Program-made: the position numbers and the translations under genes | Notes under the pieces: model-generated | What the model was told of the DNA's origin: nothing | Seen by the model: only the letters and a program-made list of their open reading frames with translations | Databases searched by the model: none | From: CAWJLE01 sp963843645 | GTDB lineage: Bacteria; Chloroflexota; Anaerolineae; DAOTYC01 | NCBI GenBank assembly: GCA_963843645.1 | Contig: CAWJLE010000005.1 | Location: forward strand, 434,001 to 498,000 | Direction of reading: 5' to 3' | Length of the DNA stretch: 64,000 nt | Shown: positions 27,555 through 37,168 of the stretch, one piece after another | Numbering within the stretch: the stretch's first letter is position 1 | How the letters are laid out: each line of letters begins with the position of its first letter

Positions 27555-29168
27555 ATGAGCGAGACCCGAAATGAGGAATCCATGACGAATGAAGTTTCGC
27601 AAGACGCCGTCCCGGCGGACCTTGCGGAGGCAAGGGAAAATTTCGCTCAGTCCGAGCTGGCCCTGAAAATGACCGGCATCACCAAGCGGTTCCCCGGTGT
27701 GCTGGCTCTGGACAGCGTCGACTTTGACGTCAGGCGCGGAGAAGTGCACGTGTTATTGGGAGAGAACGGCGCTGGAAAATCCACGCTGATGAAGATCCTG
27801 AGCGGCGCCTATCGGAAAGACGAAGGCGAGATCCGGCTCGACGGGTCGACGATCGAAATTCAGGATGCACGCCATGCGCGAGAGCTGGGGATTGCCACAA
27901 TCTATCAGACTTTCAATCAGGTGCCTCACCTGACCGTGGCGGAGAACATCATGCTCGGCCGTGAGACGACGCGGTATGGGCTGATCGATTACGATGCCAT
28001 GTTTCGTCGTGCGCGGCAAGAGCTGGAACGCGTGGGCCTGAACGTGAACATGCGGGCCCAGATCAGAGGCCTCAGCGTGGCGCAGCGGCAGATGGTTGAG
28101 ATCGCCAAAGCGTTGAGTCTCGATTCGCGGATCATTATTATGGACGAGCCGACCTCAGCCTTGACCGATCGCGAAACTGACACGCTGTTTGGCATCATCA
28201 AGAACCTGCGCGCTCGCGGAGAGGCGATCATTTACATCTCCCACCGCCTGGAGGAGGTTTCTCAGGTAGGAGACCGGGTTACGGTGCTTCGTGATGGTCG
28301 AAAGATCGGCACACTGGACGTCGCCCAGGCCACGATCCCGGCCATGATCCGAATGATGGTCGGAAGGGATCTGACCTTCGCCACGGTCGGCAAGCCGAGT
28401 TCCGGCGGAAAAGAGATGCTGCGAGTCGAGCATCTGAGCCGCAAAGGCGTACTGCACGACATCAGCTTTGCCGCTCGCCGCGGCGAGATCGTCGCATTGT
28501 TCGGCCTGGTGGGCGCGGGGCGCACCGAGCTGGCCCGCGCAGTGTTCGGTGCAGACAGGATCGATGGGGGCGATATCCAGATAGATGGCCGCCATGTCAG
28601 GATCAGCAAGCCGAGTGACGCCGTGAAGCGCGGGATAGGATTTCTGACCGAGGATCGGCTGGGCTCCGGGCTGGCGCTCTCTCTCGCCGTTGGGCACAAC
28701 ATGACTCTGGCCTCGCTTTCGAGTTTCAGCATTCTCGGCTTCGTCATAAAGCTTTGGACCGAACGGCAGGCCGTTGCCGAATACATTCGTGCCTTGGACG
28801 TTCAGACTCCCAGCCAGGATCAGCAGATTCGGTATCTGAGCGGCGGCAACCAGCAGAAAGTGGTTCTGGCCAGGTGGCTGATGGCGAGGAGCAAGATCCT
28901 GATTCTGGACGAGCCCACGCAGGGCATCGATGTGGGCGCCAAGGAAGAAGTCCACCGCCTGGTCCTCGATTTCACGCGCTCGCAAGGTGGCGCGGTCATC
29001 CTCATCTCCTCTGACCTCCCAGAAGTGCTTCGCATGAGCGACCGGATCCTGGTCATGCGCGAGGGTCGCATGGTCGCAGACATCCCCCACGACAAAGCAA
29101 ATCAAGAGCTGGTCATGGAGTACGCTGCTGGAACACGGCATGCCGAGGAAGGCTTGCCGGAACAATAG
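27555..29168 (+). CDS. Sugar-type ABC transporter ATPase (RbsA-like), locus A
   Basis: A 537-residue double ATPase that powers import. The first domain has Walker A GENGAGKSTLMK (about 74-85), signature LSVAQRQ and Walker B IIIMDEPTSAL. The second has a degenerate P-loop region LVGAGRTELARAVFG, signature LSGGNQQKVVLARWL and ILILDEPTQGIDVGAK, as in RbsA/XylG. The start at 27555 is close after LacI 2; an ATG at 27582 is a possible alternative. The family carries pentoses, galactose, autoinducer-2 and nucleosides; the hydantoinase neighbours suggest a different ligand here. Confidence 0.95.
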   Translation: MSETRNEESMTNEVSQDAVPADLAEARENFAQSELALKMTGITKRFPGVLALDSVDFDVRRGEVHVLLGENGAGKSTLMKILSGAYRKDEGEIRLDGSTIEIQDARHARELGIATIYQTFNQVPHLTVAENIMLGRETTRYGLIDYDAMFRRARQELERVGLNVNMRAQIRGLSVAQRQMVEIAKALSLDSRIIIMDEPTSALTDRETDTLFGIIKNLRARGEAIIYISHRLEEVSQVGDRVTVLRDGRKIGTLDVAQATIPAMIRMMVGRDLTFATVGKPSSGGKEMLRVEHLSRKGVLHDISFAARRGEIVALFGLVGAGRTELARAVFGADRIDGGDIQIDGRHVRISKPSDAVKRGIGFLTEDRLGSGLALSLAVGHNMTLASLSSFSILGFVIKLWTERQAVAEYIRALDVQTPSQDQQIRYLSGGNQQKVVLARWLMARSKILILDEPTQGIDVGAKEEVHRLVLDFTRSQGGAVILISSDLPEVLRMSDRILVMREGRMVADIPHDKANQELVMEYAAGTRHAEEGLPEQ

Positions 29169-29180
29169 GAGGACTAACTT

Positions 29181-30242
29181 ATGGCCCCGAAGATCCCCCC
29201 GTCCGAATCGACGGATTCAGCCGCCGACGTATCCACGCTTGGCCGAATTTGGAGGAAAGCGATCAGCCACGTTCTGTCCAGCCAGGCGACGTTTCTGTTG
29301 ATCATTCTGCTGGTCATGATGTTTGGCTTCTCGCGACTGTCCCCATACTTCCTCACCGCAGACAACCTGCTCCAGGTCACCGTTCAGGCCGCTGTGCTGT
29401 GCATGCTGGCTGCCGGCCAGACCTTCGTCATTCTCACTGCGGGGATCGATCTGAGCGTCGGCTCCCTGGTTGCGTTGGTGGGGGTAATGGCGGCCATCGT
29501 CATGGAGACGGCCGGCGGGTTGACTAGCAGCAATGTACTGCTGGCTGGCCAACAGGGAGGCGGGCTCTACCTGGGACTGCTTGCAGGCTTGTTCGCCGGC
29601 GCGGTGGCCGGGCTGGCGAACGGTTTCTTCGTCGGCATCCTTAAGATTCCGCCCTTCGTCGCCACATTGGGAATGATGGGCATCGCGCGGGGCATCGCCC
29701 TGATCGTGACCAACGGGATCCCCAGGTTCAGGCTCGCCGAGGGCGCCAGCTATCTGGGCGTGGGTCAGATTGCCGGTTTTCCTGTCCCGACCATCCTGGT
29801 ATTCCTGGTCTACATCATCTGCTACATCCTGCTGACGCGCACGAAGCTGGGCCGCTATACTTACGCCATTGGCAGCAATCCTCAGGCCACGCTTCTCTCG
29901 GGAATCAGCGTGTCGAAGTATCTCGTCCTGGTGTACACGCTGTCCGGAGTGACGGCCGCTCTCGGGGGGTTGATCGAAATGTCGCGCATCGGCAGCGGCC
30001 AGCCGGCCGGAGGGCAGGGATACGAGTTGAATGCGATTGCCGCGGTGGTCCTGGGCGGCACGAGCCTCCTTGGAGGCGAAGGAGGTATCTGGGGTACGCT
30101 GATCGGCGCTTTTCTCATTGCCAGCCTGCAGAATGGCCTGAACATCTTGAATATCTATGCTTTCTGGCAGCAAGTTGTGATTGGGTTGATCATCATCCTT
30201 GCCGTGTTTGCGGACCGGCTGCGAAGGGGGGTGAGAGGCTGA
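29181..30242 (+). CDS. ABC transporter permease (RbsC-like), locus A
   Basis: A 353-residue inner-membrane permease of the ribose/branched-chain type, with about ten hydrophobic segments. ILTAGIDLSVGSLVALVGV, GLANGFFVGILKIPPFVATLGMMG and GQGYELNAIAAVVLGGTSL (EAA-like region) are conserved. The ribosome site AGGAGG precedes the ATG; it is 12 bp after the ATPase. Confidence 0.95.
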   Translation: MAPKIPPSESTDSAADVSTLGRIWRKAISHVLSSQATFLLIILLVMMFGFSRLSPYFLTADNLLQVTVQAAVLCMLAAGQTFVILTAGIDLSVGSLVALVGVMAAIVMETAGGLTSSNVLLAGQQGGGLYLGLLAGLFAGAVAGLANGFFVGILKIPPFVATLGMMGIARGIALIVTNGIPRFRLAEGASYLGVGQIAGFPVPTILVFLVYIICYILLTRTKLGRYTYAIGSNPQATLLSGISVSKYLVLVYTLSGVTAALGGLIEMSRIGSGQPAGGQGYELNAIAAVVLGGTSLLGGEGGIWGTLIGAFLIASLQNGLNILNIYAFWQQVVIGLIIILAVFADRLRRGVRG

Positions 30243-30347
30243 ACCATGAATCCGTAACGAGGCGCATTGTCACGGCGAGGTGCAGCGTGCCCTCGTCGGT
30301 GACGACGACTACCACACCGTCATGATTCAAACCGAAGGAGGTCAAAC

Positions 30348-31458
30348 GTGAAGGCGCAGACTCTGTTCAAATCTCTTGCAGTATTGGCAGTTGTGGCCAT
30401 GCTGCTGCCACTGGCAGTAGCGCCCAGGGTAGAGGCCCAAACGCCGACGCCTGTGCCGGCCAGCCTGACACAGGGGAATGCGGACCGGACTCTGGTCTGG
30501 ATTCCGAAGACGACCAACTCGACGTACTGGCTGGCCGTGCTGGCAGGGGCCAAGAAGGCCGCCGCCGAGCTTGGCTACAAGGACGTGCTCTACAAGGGCA
30601 CTCCCTCTCAAACGGACATCGCCGGCCAGGTCAACCTGGTGAACGACGAGGTTCAGGCCAAAGTGGCAGGCATTCTGATCGCCGCTACTGACGCCAAGGC
30701 CCTGGTTTCCCCAGTTGAAGCCGCCATCAAGGCGGGCGTACCCGTCGTTACCCTGGACTCGGGTATCGATTCAAAGGCGCCCTACGCCTACATCGCCACC
30801 GACAACGTCGCCGTCGGCGAAGACCGCCGCTGACACCCTGGGCGAGCTCATGGGAGGCAAGGGAGTCGCCGGCGACATCGGCATCACAGCGGGTTCCCAA
30901 ACAGGAATCGAGCGCGAGCAGGGCTTTGTACAGGAAATGAAAGACAAGTACCCGGACATCAAAGTCTTGCCGGTGCAGTACACGGGTTGCGATCCGGCCA
31001 CGTCGCTTAACATCGCGACCGATATGCTGACCGGAAACCCAACGCTCAACGGCTTCTATGGGGCCTGCGATGGCCCTGGCACCGGTATCGGCCAGTTGAT
31101 CAAGCAGCGCAACCTGAAGGGTAAGGTCCACTCCGTGGCCTTCGACGTCTCGCCGGACGAGTTCACGCTGTTCCTGGACGGCTACATCGACGCCTTGATC
31201 GTTCAGGATCCTTTTACGATGGGATACGAGGGCGTGTATGACATCAACCTGGTCATCCACGGTCAGAAGATCCCGAACGCGTCCGTGTCCATCCCTGCCC
31301 AGGTGGTCACCCTCCAGAACATGACTCAGCCGAACATCTACAATTTGCTTGCCTCCTACAGTGACATCAAGCAAATCCTGGACCAGAAGGGCATCAAGCC
31401 GGCCGCGGCTCCTGCTGCGGGCACGCCTGCTGCCTCGTCCACTCCTGGCACCCAGTAA
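30348..31458 (+). CDS. Periplasmic substrate-binding protein (RbsB-like), locus A
   Basis: Secreted type I binding protein of about 369 residues. A Sec signal peptide (1-31, cleavage near VEA-QT) is followed by TLVWIPKTTNSTYWLAVLAG, GILIAATDAKAL, GVPVVTLDSGID and the C-terminal lobe with YTGCDPATSLNIATDML and FDVSPDEF. One frame shift at 30816-30817: an extra G in GTCGGCGAAG turns VAKTAAD into VGEDRR and a stop; removing it restores one frame. The C-terminus ends in an Ala/Pro-rich tail. It is very similar to each half of the duplicated binding protein of locus B. Confidence 0.92.
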
Positions 31459-31475
31459 GGTCCCAGCCAAAACAC

Positions 31476-31511
31476 GTCAGGCGTCCTTCCTGATCGGGAA
31501 GGACGCCTGAC
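31476..31511 (+). terminator. Hairpin between binding protein and hyuA, locus A
   Basis: A perfect 15-bp stem (31476-31490 with 31497-31511) and a 6-nt loop without a T tract. It is likely a stabiliser or partial terminator that keeps the binding-protein mRNA more abundant than the downstream enzymes. Confidence 0.6.
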
Positions 31512-31572
31512 ACGAACTGGCACTTGGTGGACTTACAGTGCTGATCCCAAGAAAGACTGATGAGGAAGACTC

Positions 31573-33642
31573 ATGGGCATCAGGATCGGAATCGACTCTG
31601 GCGGTACCTTCACCGACCTCATTGCCATAGACGACAGCACCGGGCAAATCTACGCCAACAAGGTGCCGTCCACACCTTCGCAACCGCTCGTTGCGTTACG
31701 GAACATCGTTCGTGGGACTCCGATTCTGCCCGACGACGTGAGCCGGCTCGTCCTGGGGACCACGGTCGCCACCAATGCGATCATCCAGCGGCAGGGAGCG
31801 AGGGTCCTGTTTCTCACTACAGAGGGCATCGAGGACGTATTGATGATTCAGACCGCCAATCGGCCACGCAACTACGATTTGCTCTGGCGCAGACCCGTTC
31901 CGTTCGTCAGGCGCCGTTGGTGCCTGGGCGTGAAGGAGCGCGTCGATCACACGGGCCGCGTGATCGTTCCCCTAACTGAGGAAGCGCTGGACTCACTCTC
32001 GAGCAAAATAGATGAGCTCATCGACCGCGAGGGGATCCAGGCCATCGCGATCTGCCTGCTCTTTTCCTATATCAACCCAACGCACGAACAACGCCTCGCC
32101 GAGTTCGTTTCGCAGCGATTTCCACAGCTGCCCCTGTCGGTCTCGCATAGGCTGGCGCCCATCTGGCGAGAATACGAGCGCAGCAACACCGTCGTGGCCG
32201 ATGCGTTCGTCAAGCCCCTGATGAACAGCTACATCGCCGGAGCTCAGCAGGCGTTCGGTTCGCTGACTTTAGCCGGGGCACACTGCATCATGAAGTCGAA
32301 CGGAGGAATGACCCTGTTGGACGTCGTCACGGAGAGGCCGCTGGACACGTTGTTGTCCGGCCTCGTGGCTGGGGTCATCGCTGGGCAGTTCTTTGGGAAA
32401 CTCGTGGGCGACGACAATCTGATCACGTTCGACATGGGCGGCACGAGCTGCGACGTAGGACTGGTCCAGGACGGCGCGCCTAAATTCACCACTCAGTTTG
32501 ACGTGGAGTGGGGCTTGCCCATCAGCAATCCCGTAGTGGATGTGCGGACGGTCGGAGCCGGCGGCGGGTCCATCGGTTGGGTGGACCGGGGCGGTTTCAT
32601 GCGTGTGGGACCACAAAGCGCCGGCGCCGAGCCGGGTCCGGCCGCGTACGGCGCCGGGGGCGACCAGGCTACGGTAACGGATGCCAACCTGGTTCTGGGC
32701 CGGCTGAACCCGGACTACTTCCTCGGCGGCGAGATGAAGCTGTCCCTGCCTCGAGCCGAAGCGGCGATCGAGCGCCTGGCCGACCGCACCCGGCTTTCGC
32801 AGGCGCAGCTTTCGATGCGAGAGGCGGCTCTGGCTATCGTGCGCGTGGTCAACGATAACATGGCCAGCACCATCCGGCTGATCACGGTGGAGAAAGGCGT
32901 CGACCCACGAGGTTTCACGTTGGTCGCGTTCGGCGGGGCCGGCCCACTGCACGCGTGCAGTGTCGCCCGTGAGCTTCAGATTCGCCGGATACTGGTTCCG
33001 GTTCATCCCGGGCAATGCTCTGCCTTTGGCACGCTGATTGCCGACGTGCGCATCGACCGAGTGTGGACGCACGACTACCGAAGCGACGAATTGGACATCG
33101 GTGCCGTTGCCGGAGCGTTCCAGCGAATGGTCGAGGATGCCCTTTCGGAGCTGCGCCGAAGCGGCTTCGAGGGCCAACCGACGATCAAGCGCTACATCAG
33201 CATGCGCTACCTCGAGCAGAATTACGAAGAGGATATCTTGCTGGTGGATGGACCCATCACCGAAGAAACTGTGGCGCAAGCGTACGAGCAGTTCCACGAG
33301 CGTCACAATCTGTTCTACGGCTACTCGTTCCCGGGAGAGATCATGGAGTTGGTCCATTTTAAGGTTACTGCATTGGGCGCCGTACCTGCGGTGCGACTGC
33401 CTCGGCTCGAGACGGGAAGCGACGCAGCTCCCAGCGCAATGCGCCTGGTCTATTTGAACGATCCTGGCGTCCCCCTCGAGTGCCCGGTATTTCGTCGCAC
33501 CCAGCTGAAGGCTCGTGCTCACCTGCGGGGCCCGGCAATTATTGAAGAAGAATCGTCCACGACCCTGGTTGAGCCGGAATTCGACCTTGAGGTCGACCCC
33601 TATGGCAACCTGATTATCTACCAACGCGAGGAATCGCAATGA
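31573..33642 (+). CDS. hyuA: Hydantoinase/oxoprolinase subunit A, locus A
   Basis: A 689-residue ATP-binding subunit of the HyuA/N-methylhydantoinase/5-oxoprolinase family, which hydrolyses cyclic amides or, in relatives, carboxylates ketones at the cost of ATP. The N-terminal GIDSGGTFTDLIAID phosphate loop, GTTVATNAII, FDMGGTSCDVGL, VGAGGGSIGWVD, GPQSAGAEPGPAAYG and GGAGPLHACSVARE motifs are all present. It overlaps hyuB by 4 bp (ATGA). The sequence alone does not separate hydantoin, oxoproline or ketone substrates. Confidence 0.94.
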   Translation: MGIRIGIDSGGTFTDLIAIDDSTGQIYANKVPSTPSQPLVALRNIVRGTPILPDDVSRLVLGTTVATNAIIQRQGARVLFLTTEGIEDVLMIQTANRPRNYDLLWRRPVPFVRRRWCLGVKERVDHTGRVIVPLTEEALDSLSSKIDELIDREGIQAIAICLLFSYINPTHEQRLAEFVSQRFPQLPLSVSHRLAPIWREYERSNTVVADAFVKPLMNSYIAGAQQAFGSLTLAGAHCIMKSNGGMTLLDVVTERPLDTLLSGLVAGVIAGQFFGKLVGDDNLITFDMGGTSCDVGLVQDGAPKFTTQFDVEWGLPISNPVVDVRTVGAGGGSIGWVDRGGFMRVGPQSAGAEPGPAAYGAGGDQATVTDANLVLGRLNPDYFLGGEMKLSLPRAEAAIERLADRTRLSQAQLSMREAALAIVRVVNDNMASTIRLITVEKGVDPRGFTLVAFGGAGPLHACSVARELQIRRILVPVHPGQCSAFGTLIADVRIDRVWTHDYRSDELDIGAVAGAFQRMVEDALSELRRSGFEGQPTIKRYISMRYLEQNYEEDILLVDGPITEETVAQAYEQFHERHNLFYGYSFPGEIMELVHFKVTALGAVPAVRLPRLETGSDAAPSAMRLVYLNDPGVPLECPVFRRTQLKARAHLRGPAIIEEESSTTLVEPEFDLEVDPYGNLIIYQREESQ

Positions 33643-35669
33643 AACCGCTGGACAATATGACGTTGAATCTCGTGAACAACTATATGGTGAATACTTGCCG
33701 CGAAATGGGTCTGGCCATGATGCGAACGGCCTACTCGCCGATCTTTAATGAGGGGCTGGACTTCTCCACAGTGATGTTCAACGCACGGGGCGAACTGGTC
33801 TCACAGGCGGACTTTGTGCCGTCCATGGTGGGCGCGATCGTCTTTGCGGCCCGCTGGACAATTCAAGAGCGGGGGTGGGATTACTTCCAACCCGGCGACG
33901 TCATCATTCACAATGACCCCTATCGCGGCGGATGCCACATCCCGGAGCACATGTTCATCAAGCCCGTGTTTTACGACGGCGAGCTGTTCGGTTTCGTGGC
34001 CAACTACGCCCACATCACCGAGATCGGCGGCATGGCGGTTGGAGGCTTCGCGGCGGATGCGACGGATATTCACCAGGAAGGTCTGCGCATCCCTCCGATC
34101 AAAATCGTGGACCGCGGCCGGCTGGTCGATGACGTTTGGAAGCTCATCATGACCAACCACCGCACGCCAAAGACGACCTGGGGCGATTTTCACGCCATGA
34201 TCGGCTCCCTCACGGTCGCGGAGAATCGCCTCAAGCTGCTGCTGGACCGAATGGGGGCGGACACGGTGCGCCAGGCCCAGGATCAGCTGATCGAGTACGC
34301 CGAGAAATTCATGCGGGCGGAGATCAGCGCCTTACCCGACGGAGAATACGAATACTTTGACTACATCGAAGATGACGGGGTCATTCCCGACAAGAGCTAC
34401 AAGATCAACGCAAAAGTCGTCATCGATGGCGACGAGGTCATCGTCGATTTCACGGGGTCCGACGCGCAGGCGGCCGGCGCCATCAACTGTACGTATGGCG
34501 TGACCGCTTCCGCGACCTACAACGCGCTGCTGCAGGTTACCGATGCGACGATACCGCGAAATGTGGGCTGTTACCGCCCAATCCAGCTGATCGCCCCTCC
34601 CGGAACGGTCGTCAACGTGTCCTATCCTGGACCTGAGGTAGGCGGCAACTCGGAAATCCACGGGCGAATCGTGGACCTCTTGTTGGCCTGCCTGTCCGGA
34701 GCGATTCCGAATCGGGTGGCCGCGGCTACCGGCGGGGGTTCCTTGAACTTCTTGTTCGGCGGGATTCATCCGCAGACGCGCCGGTTCTATGCGGGCTATT
34801 TCTTCGACGGTGTTGGGCAAGGCGGGAACGCGGTGGGTGACGGGCACCCGATGCGAGACGAGCTAGGCGGCAACTGCCCGGCCGTGCCCATCGAGGTTTT
34901 TGAAACCAAATATCCGTTTCTGACTCTCGATCGCTCCCTTCAGGCCGACTCTGGTGGGCCGGGCGAGCATCGCGGGGGTGACGGTGCGCGCCGGTGCTGG
35001 CGCGTAACCGCAACGGAAATGCTGGTAAGCTCGGTGATGGACCGCTTGAAGACGAGGCCTTATGGGCTGTTTGGCGGCCTGTCCGGCGCTGCCGGTGGGC
35101 TGTACGTGCGGCGCAAGGGCGAGCCGGAGTTCAAGACCTTCGTTGAAGCATTCGGGACCGCGTCACCGGGTAAGTTCACCGGAATCACGGTCAAAGAAGG
35201 CGACGAGATCTGTATCCTTGCGCCGGGCGGGGGCGGCTATGGCTCTCCCTTCAGGCGTCCGACTGAGCAGGTTCTGGAAGACGTGCGTGAGGGCCTGGTC
35301 TCCATCGAGTCTGCTCGACGCGAATACGGCGTGGACATTGGCGAGGTAGACGGTGAGCTGAGGGTCGTGGCGGAGCGTCGTGACCCGATCGGGCAAAAAC
35401 AGCCCGCGGCGCCCGCGCCGCAGAGTCGGGCGCTGAAGCACTCCGGCCGGACGCGCGTCTCGCTGACGGGACGCTGGCGCGCTCATCGGCCGCAGTTGTA
35501 CGAAACCGAAATGGTCACCTGCGACGTGTGCGGGAAGGTCATTCCGACCGACTATTGGGAAGTTACAGAGGGAGATCGCACGTATCGGTTTTGCGACGAG
35601 CAGTGCGAGCGTCTCTTTCGAGAATATTGGCAGCCCAACTATGGGCAGGAGCCAGGTGGAGGACTGTGA
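33639..35669 (+). CDS. hyuB: Hydantoinase subunit B with C-terminal zinc finger
   Basis: A 676-residue partner of HyuA. Residues 1-560 or so are the HyuB domain (MMRTAYSPIFNEGLDFS, GDVIIHNDPYRGGCHIPEH, VDFTGSDAQAAGAINC, GGGGYGSPFRRP). The chain then continues through a Pro/Ala linker into an extra domain (about 628-660) with CDVCGK and FCDEQCERLF, a four-cysteine treble-clef pattern like YHS/TRASH metal-binding domains. That appendage is unusual for HyuB. The stop overlaps the aminotransferase start by one base, so the three genes are coupled. Confidence 0.92.
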   Translation: MKPLDNMTLNLVNNYMVNTCREMGLAMMRTAYSPIFNEGLDFSTVMFNARGELVSQADFVPSMVGAIVFAARWTIQERGWDYFQPGDVIIHNDPYRGGCHIPEHMFIKPVFYDGELFGFVANYAHITEIGGMAVGGFAADATDIHQEGLRIPPIKIVDRGRLVDDVWKLIMTNHRTPKTTWGDFHAMIGSLTVAENRLKLLLDRMGADTVRQAQDQLIEYAEKFMRAEISALPDGEYEYFDYIEDDGVIPDKSYKINAKVVIDGDEVIVDFTGSDAQAAGAINCTYGVTASATYNALLQVTDATIPRNVGCYRPIQLIAPPGTVVNVSYPGPEVGGNSEIHGRIVDLLLACLSGAIPNRVAAATGGGSLNFLFGGIHPQTRRFYAGYFFDGVGQGGNAVGDGHPMRDELGGNCPAVPIEVFETKYPFLTLDRSLQADSGGPGEHRGGDGARRCWRVTATEMLVSSVMDRLKTRPYGLFGGLSGAAGGLYVRRKGEPEFKTFVEAFGTASPGKFTGITVKEGDEICILAPGGGGYGSPFRRPTEQVLEDVREGLVSIESARREYGVDIGEVDGELRVVAERRDPIGQKQPAAPAPQSRALKHSGRTRVSLTGRWRAHRPQLYETEMVTCDVCGKVIPTDYWEVTEGDRTYRFCDEQCERLFREYWQPNYGQEPGGGL

Positions 35670-37054
35670 TGTCGGAAACTAGCGTCGAGATCAAGTCACG
35701 CGACGTGCCTCGGGTTCAAACCAAATATCGGCGGATCGTGACCCCGATCCCCGCACCGGATTCGATTCCGATCCTGAAGTCTTTGCGCGACCACGAACCG
35801 GTGTCGATGTCGGGCCAACCTCCTATCGTCTGGGATCGGGCCGAGGGCTTCCAGGTCTACGATGCCTACGGCAACAAGTGGCTCGACTGGAGCGCCGGCG
35901 TGCTGGTCGCTAACGCCGGGCACAGCCACCCCAAGGTCGTGGCGGCCATCGTCGAGCAGGCGCAGCACGGCCTGTTGCACAACTACGCCTTTCCCAACGA
36001 GATCCGCGCTCGACTGATCGAGGAGCTGTTGAAGATCTCGCCTCCAGGATTCGATCGGGTGTTCCTGTTAACCACCGGCGGCGAGGCGACGGAGAATGCC
36101 ATCAAGCTGGCCAAGACCTATGGGCGCAAGGTCGGTGGAGAACGGAAGACCGTCTTCGTGACGTTCGACCGCGCGTTCCACGGCCGGACCATGGGCGCTC
36201 AACTCGCGGGCGGCATCCCTGGCCTGAAGACGTGGATCGGGCCGCTGGACCCGTCCTTCGTCCAGGTCCCGTTTCCGGATGGCTTCCGGACCAAAGACAC
36301 GAGTTTCGCCCTGTTCGAGCAGACGCTGCGTGACAAGAACGTGGACCCGGATACCGTCTGCGGCGTGATGACGGAGAGCTATCAGGGCGGCGGCGCCAGT
36401 TTCGCGCCAAAAGAGTACGTGCAGGACCTGCGGCGCTGGTGCGATCGGCACGGCGCCTTGCTGATCTTCGACGAGGTGCAGGCGGCCTTTGGTCGGACGG
36501 GCAGGATGTTCGGATTCGAGCATTACGAAGTGATGCCGGACCTGTTCACCCCGGCGAAGGGACTCGCCAGCTCGCTGCCCATTTCGGCCGTCATCGGGCG
36601 GGCGGAGGTGATGAACCTGTACGGGCCGGGCCAGATGACGAGCACGCACTCGGGCAACCCCATCTGCGCTGCTGCGGCGGTGGCCAACCTCAAGGTCCTG
36701 CAGGAGGAGCATCTGGCCGAGCGGGCCGATGCCATGGGCCGGGTTTTCCACGCCGAGCTGTCGGCCATTCACGAGGAATTTCCGGAGATCATCGCCGCAC
36801 ACCACGGCAAAGGTCTGGTGGCCGGGCTGCACGTAGTGAAGCCGGGAACGGAAGAGCCGGACGGCGACCTGGCGACGCGCACGGTGATGCACGCCGTGGA
36901 GAAGGGGCTGATGATGTTCTTCCCGGTCGGCATGGGCGGCGCGACGGTCAAGGCCAACCCGCCGTTGATCATACCGGAAGATGCCATTCGGGAAGGGGCA
37001 GCCGTGCTGCGGGAAGCCTTCCGAGAGGCGCTCTCGGAAGGCGCTGGACGTTGA
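35669..37054 (+). CDS. Class III PLP-dependent aminotransferase
   Basis: A 461-residue transaminase of the 4-aminobutyrate/omega-amino-acid type. Visible are GVLVANAGHSHPKV, TTGGEATENAIKLAK (cofactor phosphate binding), FDEVQAAFGRTGRMFG with Asp268 for the PLP ring nitrogen, and Lys297 (TPAKGL) for the Schiff base. The frame is open to 35528, but the start at 35669 overlaps the hyuB stop and gives the normal length. In this operon it would act on an amino acid released by the HyuAB enzyme (inference). Confidence 0.93.
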   Translation: MSETSVEIKSRDVPRVQTKYRRIVTPIPAPDSIPILKSLRDHEPVSMSGQPPIVWDRAEGFQVYDAYGNKWLDWSAGVLVANAGHSHPKVVAAIVEQAQHGLLHNYAFPNEIRARLIEELLKISPPGFDRVFLLTTGGEATENAIKLAKTYGRKVGGERKTVFVTFDRAFHGRTMGAQLAGGIPGLKTWIGPLDPSFVQVPFPDGFRTKDTSFALFEQTLRDKNVDPDTVCGVMTESYQGGGASFAPKEYVQDLRRWCDRHGALLIFDEVQAAFGRTGRMFGFEHYEVMPDLFTPAKGLASSLPISAVIGRAEVMNLYGPGQMTSTHSGNPICAAAAVANLKVLQEEHLAERADAMGRVFHAELSAIHEEFPEIIAAHHGKGLVAGLHVVKPGTEEPDGDLATRTVMHAVEKGLMMFFPVGMGGATVKANPPLIIPEDAIREGAAVLREAFREALSEGAGR

Positions 37055-37168
37055 TCTGCGCGGGCCAGAGGGCTGCCGCAGATCTCGTTCAGCCTGAGGC
37101 CGTAGTGAATAGGATTGCGGCCCGCTCACGATGGCGCCTGGCGCCACGTATCACAAGGAGATGTCATC

